From: Pseudomonadota bacterium
Lineage (GTDB): Bacteria; Pseudomonadota; Gammaproteobacteria; Pseudomonadales; Moraxellaceae
Direction of reading: 5' to 3'
Assembly: GCA_023393635.1 (NCBI GenBank)
Contig: JAEWKT010000048.1
Location: 1 to 64,000 of the forward strand
Length of the DNA: 64,000 bases
The position numbers and the translations under genes are program-made. The notes below the pieces were generated by a model. It was not told the DNA's origin, did not search any database, and saw only the letters and a list, made by a program, of their open reading frames with translations. Positions within the stretch are counted from its first letter, which is position 1. Each line of letters opens with the position of its first letter. Below, one piece after another: positions 46,818 to 55,782 of the stretch.

Positions 46818-48146
46818 ATGGCGAGTCAATTTGAGCTATTAACCACACGCCGTTTTTTACCCATGTTCTTAACCCAGTTTTTTGGGGCCTTAAACGACAA
46901 TGTATTCAAACAAGGTTTACTGCTGGTATTTACATATCAACTGGTTGCTTCCAGCACTTATGATACCAGCATGCTCAATAATCTTGCGGCACTTTTATTT
47001 GTCCTGCCTTATTTCCTGTTTTCTGCCACCGCAGGCCAAATTGCAGATCGCTATGAAAAAGCCCACTTAACCCGCTGGCTCAAAGGCATTGAAATCGTCA
47101 TTATGCTGCTCGCCACAGTGGGTTTTTTAACCAAGCAGCTTTGGTTATTACTATTTGCATTGTTTTTAATGGGCACGCACTCTACTTTTTTTGGGCCGAT
47201 TAAATACGCTATTTTGCCACAAATTTTAAATGACAAAGAACTGATGAGCGGTAACGCGCTGTTTCAAACAGGCACCTCACTGGCGATTTTATTTGGCATG
47301 ATTTTGGGTGGTGTGGTCATGGCACAGTCTGGTGGTAACCTGCTATGGATCAGCTTGACTGTCATTGCTATTGCCATTGCTGGCTTTATATCAGCACGTT
47401 TTTTATTAAAGCAGCCTATTAATGCACCCGATTTAACCATTAGCTGGAATTTTATTTCTACCAGTATTCAAACGCTAAAATATAGCTATCAAATTCCGCC
47501 TGTGTTTTTTGCCATCATTGGTATTTCGTGGTTCTGGTTTTATGGTGCCACTTATCTGACGCAAATCCCGCAAATGACCAAGCAAGTATTGCATGCAGGC
47601 GAAACCGTTGTCTCTTTGCTGCTCACGTTATTTTCTATTGGCGTGGGTATTGGTTCGCTATTGTGTAGGCGTTTATCAGGCGCACAGGTTACTTTAAAGT
47701 TAGTTCCCTTTGGTGCCATAGGTTTAACAATATTTGCAATTGATTTATTTTTTGCTATTCAAGGGCTGCCTGCTGTACAAAGCAATGCCATGAATAGTGA
47801 ATTTTTAGGCGTTACAGAAATTATTGGCCAAAGTACTTATTGGCGTGTGCTGTTTGATATTGTGATGCTGGGTTTAAGTGGCGGTTTTTATATTGTACCG
47901 TTGTACGCCTATTTACAAGAGCAATCGCCCGAAACCCATCGCGCCCGCATTATCGCTGCAAATAATATTTTAAATGCGTTATTTATGGTGGTCTCGGCAG
48001 TCATCTCCATTGTGGTGCTTAGTATGTTGAAATTATCACTGGCTACATTATTTTTATTTACTGCACTTTTAAATGCCTTACTTAGCTTTTTTGTGCTAAA
48101 TAAATTACGTCGGTTGCCTAACAACAATAAGCCATCTACTATTTAA
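46818..48146 (+). CDS. LplT-like MFS transporter (lysophospholipid transporter type)
   Basis: The 442-residue inner-membrane protein has 12 predicted helices. Its N-terminal region FLPMFLTQFFGALNDNVFKQGLLLVF and FSATAGQIADRYEK, then HSTFFGPIKYAILPQIL, are the typical segments of LplT and of the transporter half of Aas fusion proteins. In E. coli LplT flips lysophospholipids inward for re-acylation. Here the acyltransferase half is absent. It diverges from tamA across 190 bases; coq7 follows after 39 bases and may share its transcript. Confidence 0.85.
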   Translation: MASQFELLTTRRFLPMFLTQFFGALNDNVFKQGLLLVFTYQLVASSTYDTSMLNNLAALLFVLPYFLFSATAGQIADRYEKAHLTRWLKGIEIVIMLLATVGFLTKQLWLLLFALFLMGTHSTFFGPIKYAILPQILNDKELMSGNALFQTGTSLAILFGMILGGVVMAQSGGNLLWISLTVIAIAIAGFISARFLLKQPINAPDLTISWNFISTSIQTLKYSYQIPPVFFAIIGISWFWFYGATYLTQIPQMTKQVLHAGETVVSLLLTLFSIGVGIGSLLCRRLSGAQVTLKLVPFGAIGLTIFAIDLFFAIQGLPAVQSNAMNSEFLGVTEIIGQSTYWRVLFDIVMLGLSGGFYIVPLYAYLQEQSPETHRARIIAANNILNALFMVVSAVISIVVLSMLKLSLATLFLFTALLNALLSFFVLNKLRRLPNNNKPSTI

Positions 48147-48185
48147 CCTTTACCATTTAAGTCATTACTTTATAAAAGAGAAATA

Positions 48186-48824
48186 ATGATGCGCCATTAT
48201 CGACTATCTGACCGCTTAATTGGTTCATTTGACCAAGCCTTGCGCAGCCTTGTGCCTGGTTCAACCATTGCACAAAGACCGATGCCAGGCGATCAAGAAC
48301 ACAGTAGCTTATCTGTCACTCAGGCGCGGCATGTGGCAGGCTTAATGCGCGTCAACCATAGCGGTGAAGTGTGCGCGCAGGCGTTATATCATGGTCAGGC
48401 ACTCACTGCTCGTTTGCCCAACGTAAAACAGGAAATGCAAAAAGCCGCGCAGGAAGAAGAAGACCATTTGGCATGGTGTGAAGTTCGCTTAAAGGAACTG
48501 GACAGCTTTCCTAGTTTGTTAAATCCGTTATGGTATGGGATGTCTTATACCATGGGTGCACTGGCTGGCTTGGCAGGTGACCAATATAGCTTAGGCTTTG
48601 TGGCAGAAACAGAAAAACAGGTCAGCGCACACTTACAATCACATCTGAAGCAGTTGCCAGAAAATGATTCACGCACGCGAGCAATTTTAGAGCAAATGAA
48701 TGAAGATGAATTACACCATCGCGATACGGCTTTGGCTGCTGGCGCGCAGGAATTGCCAGGCCCTGTCAAAGCTGCCATGACACTGGTGTCCAAAACCATG
48801 ACCAAAACCAGTTATTTTCTCTAA
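48186..48824 (+). CDS. coq7: Ubiquinone biosynthesis hydroxylase Coq7
   Basis: Coq7 is a di-iron monooxygenase that adds the last hydroxyl group to the benzoquinone ring in ubiquinone synthesis, an alternative to UbiF. The 212 residues contain the two ExxH iron motifs: VNHSGEVCAQALYHGQ, with EEEDHLAWCEVRL following, and a second pair at AETEKQVSAHLQSHL and NEDELHHRDTAL. It has about the usual length. The start has AGAG five bases upstream. A strong terminator follows. Confidence 0.95.
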   Translation: MMRHYRLSDRLIGSFDQALRSLVPGSTIAQRPMPGDQEHSSLSVTQARHVAGLMRVNHSGEVCAQALYHGQALTARLPNVKQEMQKAAQEEEDHLAWCEVRLKELDSFPSLLNPLWYGMSYTMGALAGLAGDQYSLGFVAETEKQVSAHLQSHLKQLPENDSRTRAILEQMNEDELHHRDTALAAGAQELPGPVKAAMTLVSKTMTKTSYFL

Positions 48825-48835
48825 TATATATTGAT

Positions 48836-48875
48836 AAAAAAGGAAGCCCATCATTTATTGCTGGGCTTCCTGTTA
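48836..48875. terminator. Terminator between coq7 and the metal-dependent hydrolase gene
   Basis: AGGAAGCCCA, an 11-base loop and TGGGCTTCCT form a 10-bp stem between two convergent genes, with an A-run to the left and TGTTAA to the right. Confidence 0.85.
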
Positions 48876-48905
48876 AACTTAAGCTGTTATCAAGCGCTAT
48901 TTAAG

Positions 48906-49772
48906 CTATTTTGCAAATAAAACCTCACTGGCTGCAATCGGATCACCTGTTTTTATATAATGCGCTAACCAGACTTGATATTGTGGTAGTGCTACCTGCT
49001 GCCATGGATGAAAGCCTGGCTTAAAATATTCCAGCCAAGGTGTAGTCATCACCCTTACAATTCCCTTTTTACCAAATAGCCAAGGCAGGTTTTTAACCAG
49101 CATCGTTACACGCTCAGTCTTGCTAAAGCCATCTGCCCTTAAAAATACATTGGTGTCCTTAATGCGTAAATAAACAAAAATAGATGTTAAAAACAGCATC
49201 GCTAAACTACGCTCTATATAACCCACTTGCGCTACTTTTTGCATGGTATCAAAGGCCACGGCTTTATGCTCCATTTCTTCCATGGCATGCCAGGCCAGCA
49301 TGGCGCGTACCCGATAATCCGCATGTTTTAAAAAATCAGGATCCGCAAAAAATATCTCAGCCATGAGTGCAGTAATATGTTCACAGGCCGCCGTAATCGC
49401 CAAATTAAATGACGCAGGCAAGCGCTGAACAGCAGCATTTAAACGACGACGCTGCTCTGCATTAAGCTCGGCAACTGGCAAGCCCTGATCTTTAAGTAAA
49501 TTATTAAAAGTGGTATGCACAATTCCGTGTTGCGCTTCCTGCCTGTTAAAACTCATCACATCTTCACGCAAATTTTCATCAGTAATCTGGTCACGAAACT
49601 GGCGCATACAAGTCATAAAATAGCGTTCGCCTTCAGGAAAGGTCACCGAAACAGCATCTAAAAAGCGGGTTTTAAAAGCATCCTGATTAAACCAGTATTT
49701 GGGGATGCTGGCGTCCAGTTTAAAATCAAGTTGCTCACGAGGCGTAATTGGATGCTGGGCTAATGCGTTCAT
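48906..49772 (-). CDS. Metal-dependent hydrolase family protein (PF10118 type)
   Basis: The 288-residue protein is helical and carries ferritin-like metal motifs: FPEGERYFMTCMRQFR, then FNRQEAQHGIVHTTF, then ITALMAEIF and AWHAMEEMEHKAVAFD. These are typical of the uncharacterised predicted metal-dependent hydrolase family PF10118. The C-terminal third includes a hydrophobic stretch (MLFLTSIFVYL), suggesting membrane association. The natural substrate is unknown. Monocistronic. Confidence 0.82.
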   Translation of the reverse strand: MNALAQHPITPREQLDFKLDASIPKYWFNQDAFKTRFLDAVSVTFPEGERYFMTCMRQFRDQITDENLREDVMSFNRQEAQHGIVHTTFNNLLKDQGLPVAELNAEQRRRLNAAVQRLPASFNLAITAACEHITALMAEIFFADPDFLKHADYRVRAMLAWHAMEEMEHKAVAFDTMQKVAQVGYIERSLAMLFLTSIFVYLRIKDTNVFLRADGFSKTERVTMLVKNLPWLFGKKGIVRVMTTPWLEYFKPGFHPWQQVALPQYQVWLAHYIKTGDPIAASEVLFAK

Positions 49773-50010
49773 ATGACGTCCATACTCTATTTTTATAAGC
49801 TTGTGATTAGCTTAACGGCTGAATTAACGATCATCCAATGTATAACTGACAATTTTTATTGTCAAATGCAAAACTCATCAAAGTTAATTGATTTTTTCAT
49901 CAGTAAGGTCGCTGCAGTACCATTCCTGTATTCAATATTTTGTTTCCATTTATTTTTTGATGACTCATTCTGATAGCGCATGTGGCCACGATACAGCAAA
50001 CCATCTGCCA
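49773..50010. other. Intergenic region, no gene seen
   Basis: This gap sits between the start of the metal-dependent hydrolase gene and the fumC terminator. It probably holds the promoter of the hydrolase gene. Short plus-strand reading frames here have composition-driven sequences and no ribosome sites. Confidence 0.6.
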
Positions 50011-50057
50011 ATAAAAACACCCCTCCAGTCAGGCAAAGTGTCCCACTTTCGGGGTGT
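50011..50057 (-). terminator. Terminator of fumC with a nested hairpin
   Basis: On the minus strand ACACCCC pairs with GGGGTGT around a second hairpin (AAAGTG-GGA-CACTTT), followed by TTTTATT, about 35 bases past the fumC stop. Confidence 0.75.
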
Positions 50058-50091
50058 AGCTCACAACAGAAGTTTCTTTACTATTAAATGG

Positions 50092-51483
50092 TTATGCCTT
50101 GGGCGATACCATTTGCTCTGGACGCACCACCTCATCAAATTGCTGAGCAGTCACTAAGCCAAGCTCAACTGCCACTTGCTTTAAGGTCTTGCCCTCTTTG
50201 TAAGCTGTTTTAGCTACTTTGGCAGCATTTTCATAGCCAATCACTGGATTTAGTGCCGTGACCAGCATAAGCGAATTATGTAAATTAGATTCTATTTTCT
50301 CTAAGTTGGGTTCAATGCCATAAGCACAATTGTCATTAAAACTATTACACGCATCACCCAACAAGCGAATCGATTGCAGCAAGTTAAATGCAATGACAGG
50401 CATAAATACGTTTAATTCAAAATTACCTGAAGCGCCTGCAATACCAATGGTTGTGTCATTACCCATGACTTGCGCAACCACCATGGTCATGGCTTCAGAC
50501 TGGGTTGGATTCACTTTTCCAGGCATAATGCTAGAACCTGGCTCGTTTTCGGGAATATGAATTTCACCAATGCCACAACGGGGGCCGCTGGCCAACCAGC
50601 GAATATCATTCGCTATTTTATTTAAGCTAACCGCTAAGGTCTTTAACGCGCCAGAGGTAAACACTGCCGCATCACGCGCCGCTAAGGCTTCAAATTTATT
50701 GGGTGCAGTCACAAATGGCAAGCTGGTCAGTTCAGCAATTTTATCAGCACTTCTTGAGGCATACTCAGGATGTGCATTCAAGCCAGTTCCCACAGCTGTG
50801 CCACCCAGCGGCAACTCATATAACCCTTGTAATGCCTGTTTTAGCCGTTTAATTCCATGATCAAGCTGGCACACATAACCACTAAACTCCTGCCCCAAGG
50901 TTAAAGGCGTGGCATCCTGCAAGTGGGTACGTCCAATTTTAACAATGCTTTCAAAAGCCTGAGATTTTTGCTCCAGGGTATTACGCAATTGTTGTACCGC
51001 AGGAATAAGTAGCTCATTAATTTCAACCGCGGCAGCCACATGAATCGCGGTAGGAAATGAATCATTAGTGGATTGTGCGCGATTAACATGATCATTAGGA
51101 TGAACGGGGTTTTGTGCGCCTAGCGGCTGCCCGACGCTCTGGTTGGCCAGGTTTGCAATCACCTCATTGCAGTTCATATTACTTTGTGTGCCCGAACCCG
51201 TTTGCCACACAACCAATGGAAACTGATCATCCCACTTGCCTGCAATCACTTGATCGGCAGCGGGTACAATTAATTGCGCTATATCTTGCGAGATTTGCCC
51301 AAGCTCAGCATTCACCAGTGCCGCGGCTTTTTTTACCGTGCCCATGGCTTTAATCATTGCCCGAGGCAGATGCTCTTGGCCAATTTTAAAATTTTGCAAA
51401 CTACGCTGGGTTTGTGCACCCCAATAAGCAGAGACAGGAACCTCAATTGTTCCCATGGTGTCGTGTTCAGTACGCGTGTTCAT
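50092..51483 (-). CDS. fumC: Class II fumarate hydratase
   Basis: FumC is the iron-independent fumarase that interconverts fumarate and malate in the TCA cycle. The 463 residues show the superfamily signature GSSIMPGKVNPTQSEAM (near residue 318), RTHLQDATPLTLGQE and the N-terminal ERDTMG-like start RTEHDTMGTIEVP and AYWGAQTQRS. It is distinguished from aspartase by NSNxN-type context NMNCNEVIANLA and HPNDHVNRAQSTNDSFP. The gene follows galE on the same strand but with a 218-base gap containing dyads, so it probably has its own promoter. Confidence 0.95.
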   Translation of the reverse strand: MNTRTEHDTMGTIEVPVSAYWGAQTQRSLQNFKIGQEHLPRAMIKAMGTVKKAAALVNAELGQISQDIAQLIVPAADQVIAGKWDDQFPLVVWQTGSGTQSNMNCNEVIANLANQSVGQPLGAQNPVHPNDHVNRAQSTNDSFPTAIHVAAAVEINELLIPAVQQLRNTLEQKSQAFESIVKIGRTHLQDATPLTLGQEFSGYVCQLDHGIKRLKQALQGLYELPLGGTAVGTGLNAHPEYASRSADKIAELTSLPFVTAPNKFEALAARDAAVFTSGALKTLAVSLNKIANDIRWLASGPRCGIGEIHIPENEPGSSIMPGKVNPTQSEAMTMVVAQVMGNDTTIGIAGASGNFELNVFMPVIAFNLLQSIRLLGDACNSFNDNCAYGIEPNLEKIESNLHNSLMLVTALNPVIGYENAAKVAKTAYKEGKTLKQVAVELGLVTAQQFDEVVRPEQMVSPKA

Positions 51484-51701
51484 GTGTCGCTCCAGTCAGC
51501 TTTTAACAATACAAAAATAGGCTGGCTACACAAGGGCAATTGCTGGCTTATGTAGCATAAGTAATTTTGTATTGTGATGCCATCATCATTTTAATGGATG
51601 ATCACCCATAACGTTCATTCATGGATCATCATTGATGGAAGCCTTGATGCTAAACACCTAACACCACTGCATCAAAAGCTATTTGGCGACTGTTTGTTAT
51701 T
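51484..51701. promoter_or_regulatory. fumC upstream region with inverted repeats
   Basis: Two dyads are visible: TTGATGC...GCATCAA at about 51643-51676, and a GATGATC...GATCATC pair around 51597-51630. The first could belong to the end of galE, though it lacks a T-run. The second lies about 120 bases upstream of the fumC start and might be an operator. No specific regulator can be inferred. Confidence 0.3.
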
Positions 51702-52709
51702 TTAGGTTAATGGACGCAGCAGTTGATAAAACCGCCAGGTATCCTCAGCAATATTTTCTACCTGACGCTTGGCCTGCCATTGTAGTTGTTCTTTTGCTTT
51801 TTCAGGATTACCCACTAGCGCGCTAACATCACCTGGCCTTGCTGCCACAATGTGTTGTTCAATAGCTTGCTCAGATACTTTGCTAAATAAATTTGCAGCT
51901 TGCTTTACCGAAGTGGCGTGACCTGTGCAGATATTAAAGGCTTCAAGCGCTTGGCTTTGATTAAACAACCAGCCTAAAGCATGCATATTGGCCTCTACCA
52001 CATCCATGACATGCACATAATCACGCACTGCTGTACCATCGCTGGTGTCATACTGATCACCATAAATATCTAAATGCTCACGTTCTTTGCGCGCAATTTG
52101 TGCCAGATAAGGAAATAAGTTAGACGGTAAATTACTTGGCCATTCCCCAAGCACGCCCGTTGGATAAGCACCGCCTACATTGCCATAGCGCATGATGGCA
52201 ACACGCCAGTTCGTGTCAGCTTGCACCACATCCTTAATAATTTGCTCAGACATTTGTAAACTAAGGCTATACGGATTAGTAGACTTAAAGGCCTGATTTT
52301 CTGCTACAGGTTGAGTTTGATCTGCACCGTACACTGCCAGCGATGAGGCAAATAATAAGGTTTTTATAGATGAGCGTTGCATGGCACGTAAGACGCTGGT
52401 GGTACAGGTTAAATTATTGTTATAAAAATCAAGTGGCTGATTAACCGAGTCAGCAATGGATTTATTACCTGCACAATGTACAATTGCATGAACACCATAT
52501 TGTTCAATAGTACGTTGCAATGCAGGCGTATTTCTCACATCTAGGCGAATGAATGTGACATAACGGCCTGCCATATATTCAAGCCGCTCAAGGACTTCCA
52601 TTTTGCTATTGCATAAGTTATCAACTAAAATAACCTCGTGTCCATTTGCCATTAATATGGCTGCCATGTGTGATCCGATGTAGCCTAGGCCTCCTGTCAC
52701 CAAAATCAT
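51702..52709 (-). CDS. galE: GalE-like UDP-glucose 4-epimerase homologue lacking the catalytic lysine
   Basis: The 335-residue protein is a full-length extended-SDR homologue of UDP-galactose 4-epimerase: Rossmann motif TGGLGYIG, LDVRN, HCAGNKSIADSV and the C-terminal AVRDYVHVMDVVEAN. In the canonical YxxxK motif the sequence reads Tyr147-Ser-Leu-Ser-Leu151, where E. coli has Tyr149-Gly-Lys-Ser-Lys153; the lysine that orients NAD is leucine. The preceding Ser123 (FASSLAVYG) is kept, but the Thr two residues on is Ala. Activity must therefore be doubted; a modified substrate, a scaffold role or a decayed copy are all possible. The reading frame is otherwise uninterrupted. It faces away from tusD across 74 bases. 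Confidence 0.85.
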   Translation of the reverse strand: MILVTGGLGYIGSHMAAILMANGHEVILVDNLCNSKMEVLERLEYMAGRYVTFIRLDVRNTPALQRTIEQYGVHAIVHCAGNKSIADSVNQPLDFYNNNLTCTTSVLRAMQRSSIKTLLFASSLAVYGADQTQPVAENQAFKSTNPYSLSLQMSEQIIKDVVQADTNWRVAIMRYGNVGGAYPTGVLGEWPSNLPSNLFPYLAQIARKEREHLDIYGDQYDTSDGTAVRDYVHVMDVVEANMHALGWLFNQSQALEAFNICTGHATSVKQAANLFSKVSEQAIEQHIVAARPGDVSALVGNPEKAKEQLQWQAKRQVENIAEDTWRFYQLLRPLT

Positions 52710-52783
52710 AAGCCGACCTCAATTTTTATACTAAAATAACCGCTAACACATCATATATGAGTTTTAATGCAGGAATCATGCCC

Positions 52784-53152
52784 ATGACTACGCTACTTTT
52801 GTTAACGCAACCTGCCAGCTCAACCTTGGCATGGCATGCACAAAAACTTGCTCAACATTTATTAAATATGCAGCAACCTCTTGCTGTTTTCTTTTACCAA
52901 GATGCCGCTACAATTGCAAATCAGCTCTCATGGCGACCAGAAGATGAGCCTAGTTTGGCACAACAGTGGCGGTCATTGGGCATAGATTTGCCTGTTTGTG
53001 TAAGCGCAGCATTATGGCGCGGTGTCACTGACGCTGAAAATGCCAAGCGACATCAACTCCTGCACGACAATTTAATGCAGGGATTTAGACTAGCTGGTTT
53101 GGGTGAGTTAGCTGAAGCCATGCTCAACGCCAAACGTACCATCCAATTGTAG
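52784..53152 (+). CDS. tusD: Sulfurtransferase TusD (DsrE family)
   Basis: TusD accepts persulfide sulfur from TusA within the TusBCD complex and passes it to TusE, which delivers it to MnmA. The 122-residue protein shows the DsrE-like start MTTLLLLTQPAS and the conserved block LPVCVSAALWRGVTDAE with catalytic Cys72, then GFRLAGLGELAEAM. The start at 52784 was chosen because AGGA is nine bases upstream and the protein then begins at the expected first strand; 52757 is an alternative. First gene of the tusDCBE operon. Confidence 0.92.
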   Translation: MTTLLLLTQPASSTLAWHAQKLAQHLLNMQQPLAVFFYQDAATIANQLSWRPEDEPSLAQQWRSLGIDLPVCVSAALWRGVTDAENAKRHQLLHDNLMQGFRLAGLGELAEAMLNAKRTIQL

Positions 53153-53193
53153 CAAATGTTATAATATATCCCTTTCAATTTCGAGCATCTTTA

Positions 53194-53547
53194 TTGAAAA
53201 CTGTGTTAGTAATCATCAGCCAGGGTCCGCTTGCTGGACAAAATTTGCTAGAAGCACTTTCAGCAACGCTAGTATTGGCAACGTTTGGCCTGGAACTAAA
53301 GGTATGTTTTAAAGATGACGCAATTCATTTGTTAAAACCGCCTCAGCTTAGCGAGCAGACGCCGCATAACTTTAAATTGGCTTATGGCATGGTAGAGAGT
53401 TTTGAGTTTTATGACTTATTTCCAGTTTTGGTCACAACAAATTCTGACAGCCAGCATGAATTGCTCACATTGAGCCCCCTTGAGCATCAGGTCATTAATA
53501 TTGACAATGTATTGCTTAATCAGTTTGATCAGGTTTTATACTGGTAG
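53194..53547 (+). CDS. tusC: Sulfur relay protein TusC
   Basis: The 117-residue protein has the DsrE/F fold pattern (MKTVLVIISQGPLAGQNLLEAL, LVLATFGLELKVCFKDDAIHLL, KLAYGMVESFEFYDL). TusC has no catalytic cysteine and is structural in the TusBCD heterohexamer. The start is a TTG at 53194 with GAG eight bases upstream; it aligns with homologues, and no ATG lies near. It is 41 bases from tusD, and tusB follows after a short gap. Confidence 0.85.
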   Translation: MKTVLVIISQGPLAGQNLLEALSATLVLATFGLELKVCFKDDAIHLLKPPQLSEQTPHNFKLAYGMVESFEFYDLFPVLVTTNSDSQHELLTLSPLEHQVINIDNVLLNQFDQVLYW

Positions 53548-53574
53548 TTACCATTTTATGAAGCATTTTTGTTT

Positions 53575-53862
53575 ATGAACTATTCTTCTACATTGCATCA
53601 ACTGCTAAGCGCCCCATCTCACTGGGCATCTATTCCTCACATAACAGCCTCCTGGCAAGCAAACGATGCCCTAGTTTTATTGGGAGAAGCCGCTCAAGGT
53701 TATAGTGATGCCCGCTTGCAGGCCTTTGACCGTATTTATATATTACAAGCCGATGCAAGTTTATTGGGCTTGAATGCACCGACGCCGCATTGTCATTGGT
53801 TAACTTATGATGAATGGGCACAAATGATTTTAAATTATAATAAACACATCAGCTGGAAATAA
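53575..53862 (+). CDS. tusB: Sulfur relay protein TusB
   Basis: The 95-residue protein has little sequence conservation, as is usual for TusB, but its position between tusC and tusE and its size agree. The pattern DALVLLGEAAQGYSDA, DRIYILQADASLLGL and the C-terminal WLTYDEWAQMIL fits the family. The ATG at 53575 is preferred over a TTG two codons upstream. TusB completes the TusBCD complex. Confidence 0.8.
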   Translation: MNYSSTLHQLLSAPSHWASIPHITASWQANDALVLLGEAAQGYSDARLQAFDRIYILQADASLLGLNAPTPHCHWLTYDEWAQMILNYNKHISWK

Positions 53863-53878
53863 CGAGTTAAGCTTTTAA

Positions 53879-54193
53879 ATGACTGATATCACACTTGATG
53901 AAGACGGCCACCTTCAAAATCACCTTGACTGGTCAGCAGAAGTAGCTCAAATAATGGCGACTAAAGAAGGACTGACATTAACTCATTCGCATCTTGAAAT
54001 ACTGTTGGCTGTACGAGATTTTTATACGCGTTTTGGCTATGCCCCTGCCACCCGTCCTTTAATCAAATTTCTCATAAAACAGCTAGGTAGCCATATTAGT
54101 AATGCGCAACTCATGCAAGACTTTCAAACAGGTTTGGTGGCACGTACACTGGCAAGATTAGCTGGCCTGCCAAAACCAGCCAATTGTCTATGA
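53879..54193 (+). CDS. tusE: Sulfur carrier TusE (DsrC family)
   Basis: TusE takes sulfur from TusBCD and delivers it to MnmA bound to tRNA. The 104 residues show the family features: N-terminal LDEDGHLQN..DWS, then EGLTLTHSHLEILLAVRDFYTRFGYAPATRPLIK (in parts), and the C-terminal GLPKPANCL with the catalytic Cys103 one residue from the end. Only this one terminal cysteine is present, as in TusE, rather than the two of DsrC from sulfur oxidisers. Last gene of the operon. Confidence 0.95.
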   Translation: MTDITLDEDGHLQNHLDWSAEVAQIMATKEGLTLTHSHLEILLAVRDFYTRFGYAPATRPLIKFLIKQLGSHISNAQLMQDFQTGLVARTLARLAGLPKPANCL

Positions 54194-54383
54194 ATCACGC
54201 GGATATTTTTATTTTTTGCATCAATTTTTGACAAGTTTGTTGTTACTTATTCTTTTTTAGTTTTTATCTACATTTTGATGCAATATTAGGGTAACTTTGC
54301 ATTGCAAGCAGTCTTGCATTTTCCTAGACTTGCGGTTTGCCAGCGTTGCGACGCTTACACAGGATATGTACTCGGGTTCTCAT

Positions 54384-55706
54384 ATGAAAAAATTTTATTT
54401 AACATCAGTTGCTTGTGCTACCGCCTTGGTCAGCGCGTGCTCATCATTACCAACAAAACAAGAAGCAGCGCCAATTGAAGTACAACCCGTGGTAGAGCAG
54501 CCGACGGTACTGCAAAAAGTTGAGCCTGAAGCAACCTCACCGCATTATCGGCTGAATCCAAGAAATTATTTTTCACCGCTCAACCCTATTTTAGTCAAAG
54601 AAATTACCAATGCGTTAACCCCTAAAATCATTAATCCTGCAACGGGTGAAGTGGTCTCTAAACTACCACTTGATGTACCCAAAAAAGTGGCGGTTAATAA
54701 TGCTAATTTACAGGCTACTAAAGATAATGCAGCAGTCAATAAAACTGACTCAAATGTAGATACAGCCAATATAGATGCTACTACACCAGCCTCTATAGAT
54801 AAAACAGCCAAGGCAGAAGTAGCTAATAATGACAATGTAATGACAAATCAAGCTGCTACTGATAATGCTGCGCCTGTAAAGCAGGACTTAAAATCGGTAT
54901 TATTGCAAATTGATCCCTCTTTAAAATTAGATGAACAAGCAATCTCTGCCATTCAAACGCAGGTTAGCCCTATCGCACCTGCTCCTGTTGTTGCGCCAGC
55001 TGCTGATGCTAACGTTGCCACTGCTGAAACCTCAACCGTTCAGGCAAACGCAAATCCTGTATTAGATCCCAATGCAGGCAAAATTTTAATTCCGTTGCAC
55101 GACCAAACCTCTGCCAGAAGTAAAAGTTTAGCCACACCGCCTGCAAGTGATGAAAAAATTGATGTTACGGAAATGGATAAAGACTTAATATTAATTGAGG
55201 GTAAAGCACGACATTATCCTGCTTATTTTAGTAATCGAATAGAGCGCTTTAAAGCAGAGAAGAAAATTAAGCAGCTCACCCAGCAACTTGATATTCTGGC
55301 GGTTGATCCACGCGCATCGTACGACGTGCTGCTTCGTGCCATGAAAGCGCATGTATTGTCCCGTAATATGGATGTCGGTACCGATTCTGCATTTAAATCG
55401 GCCGTTTACTTTCAACGCTTATTAAAATTACAGCCAAATGATCCAGAAACCAGCTTTTGGTATGGTTTTTCTTTAGGTGAAGGTGGTGGTTTTAAAGAAT
55501 CTATTCCGCATTTAGACAAAGCGGTAAAAGCAGATTATCAAGAAGCATACTTGTCCCTTGCGCATAGCTATTTGCAAATGGACCATAAAAAAGATGCTTT
55601 AACGCTACTTAACAACTATAAAATCAAGTTTCCAACTGATGCAGAAAATACTGAGCGCTTAATTGCTGAGATTCAAGAAGGTAAACGCTATTCGATCTGG
55701 CAATAA
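54384..55706 (+). CDS. Lipoprotein with TPR-like C-terminus
   Basis: The 440-residue protein begins with a lipoprotein signal peptide (MKKFYLTSVACATALVSAC, lipobox VSAC). A low-complexity Ala/Asn/Asp/Val/Pro-rich linker follows (about 80-265). The C-terminal part (about 290-440) contains helical pairs resembling TPR repeats: DAFKSAVYFQRLLKLQPNDPETSF-type and ESIPHLDKAVKADYQEAYLS, then DALTLLNNYKIKFP. This suggests a periplasmic scaffold attached to the outer membrane. No specific function is assigned. The start at 54384 was chosen for its signal peptide; an upstream in-frame start lacks one. A terminator follows. Confidence 0.7.
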   Translation: MKKFYLTSVACATALVSACSSLPTKQEAAPIEVQPVVEQPTVLQKVEPEATSPHYRLNPRNYFSPLNPILVKEITNALTPKIINPATGEVVSKLPLDVPKKVAVNNANLQATKDNAAVNKTDSNVDTANIDATTPASIDKTAKAEVANNDNVMTNQAATDNAAPVKQDLKSVLLQIDPSLKLDEQAISAIQTQVSPIAPAPVVAPAADANVATAETSTVQANANPVLDPNAGKILIPLHDQTSARSKSLATPPASDEKIDVTEMDKDLILIEGKARHYPAYFSNRIERFKAEKKIKQLTQQLDILAVDPRASYDVLLRAMKAHVLSRNMDVGTDSAFKSAVYFQRLLKLQPNDPETSFWYGFSLGEGGGFKESIPHLDKAVKADYQEAYLSLAHSYLQMDHKKDALTLLNNYKIKFPTDAENTERLIAEIQEGKRYSIWQ

Positions 55707-55723
55707 ACAGCGCTTGAATAGGT

Positions 55724-55753
55724 AAAAAAATAGGGCTGTGTGCCCTATTTTTT
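55724..55753 (+). terminator. Terminator of the TPR-like lipoprotein gene
   Basis: AAAATAGGGC, a short loop and GCCCTATTTTTT form a 10-bp stem followed by Ts. It lies between two convergent genes and may serve both. Confidence 0.85.
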
Positions 55754-55782
55754 ATGGATATTATAATAACACGGGTTATTTC

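Noticed and set aside
49773..50157. Short plus-strand frames between the hydrolase gene and fumC
   Set aside because: No ribosome site or recognisable motif, and they run over the fumC terminator.
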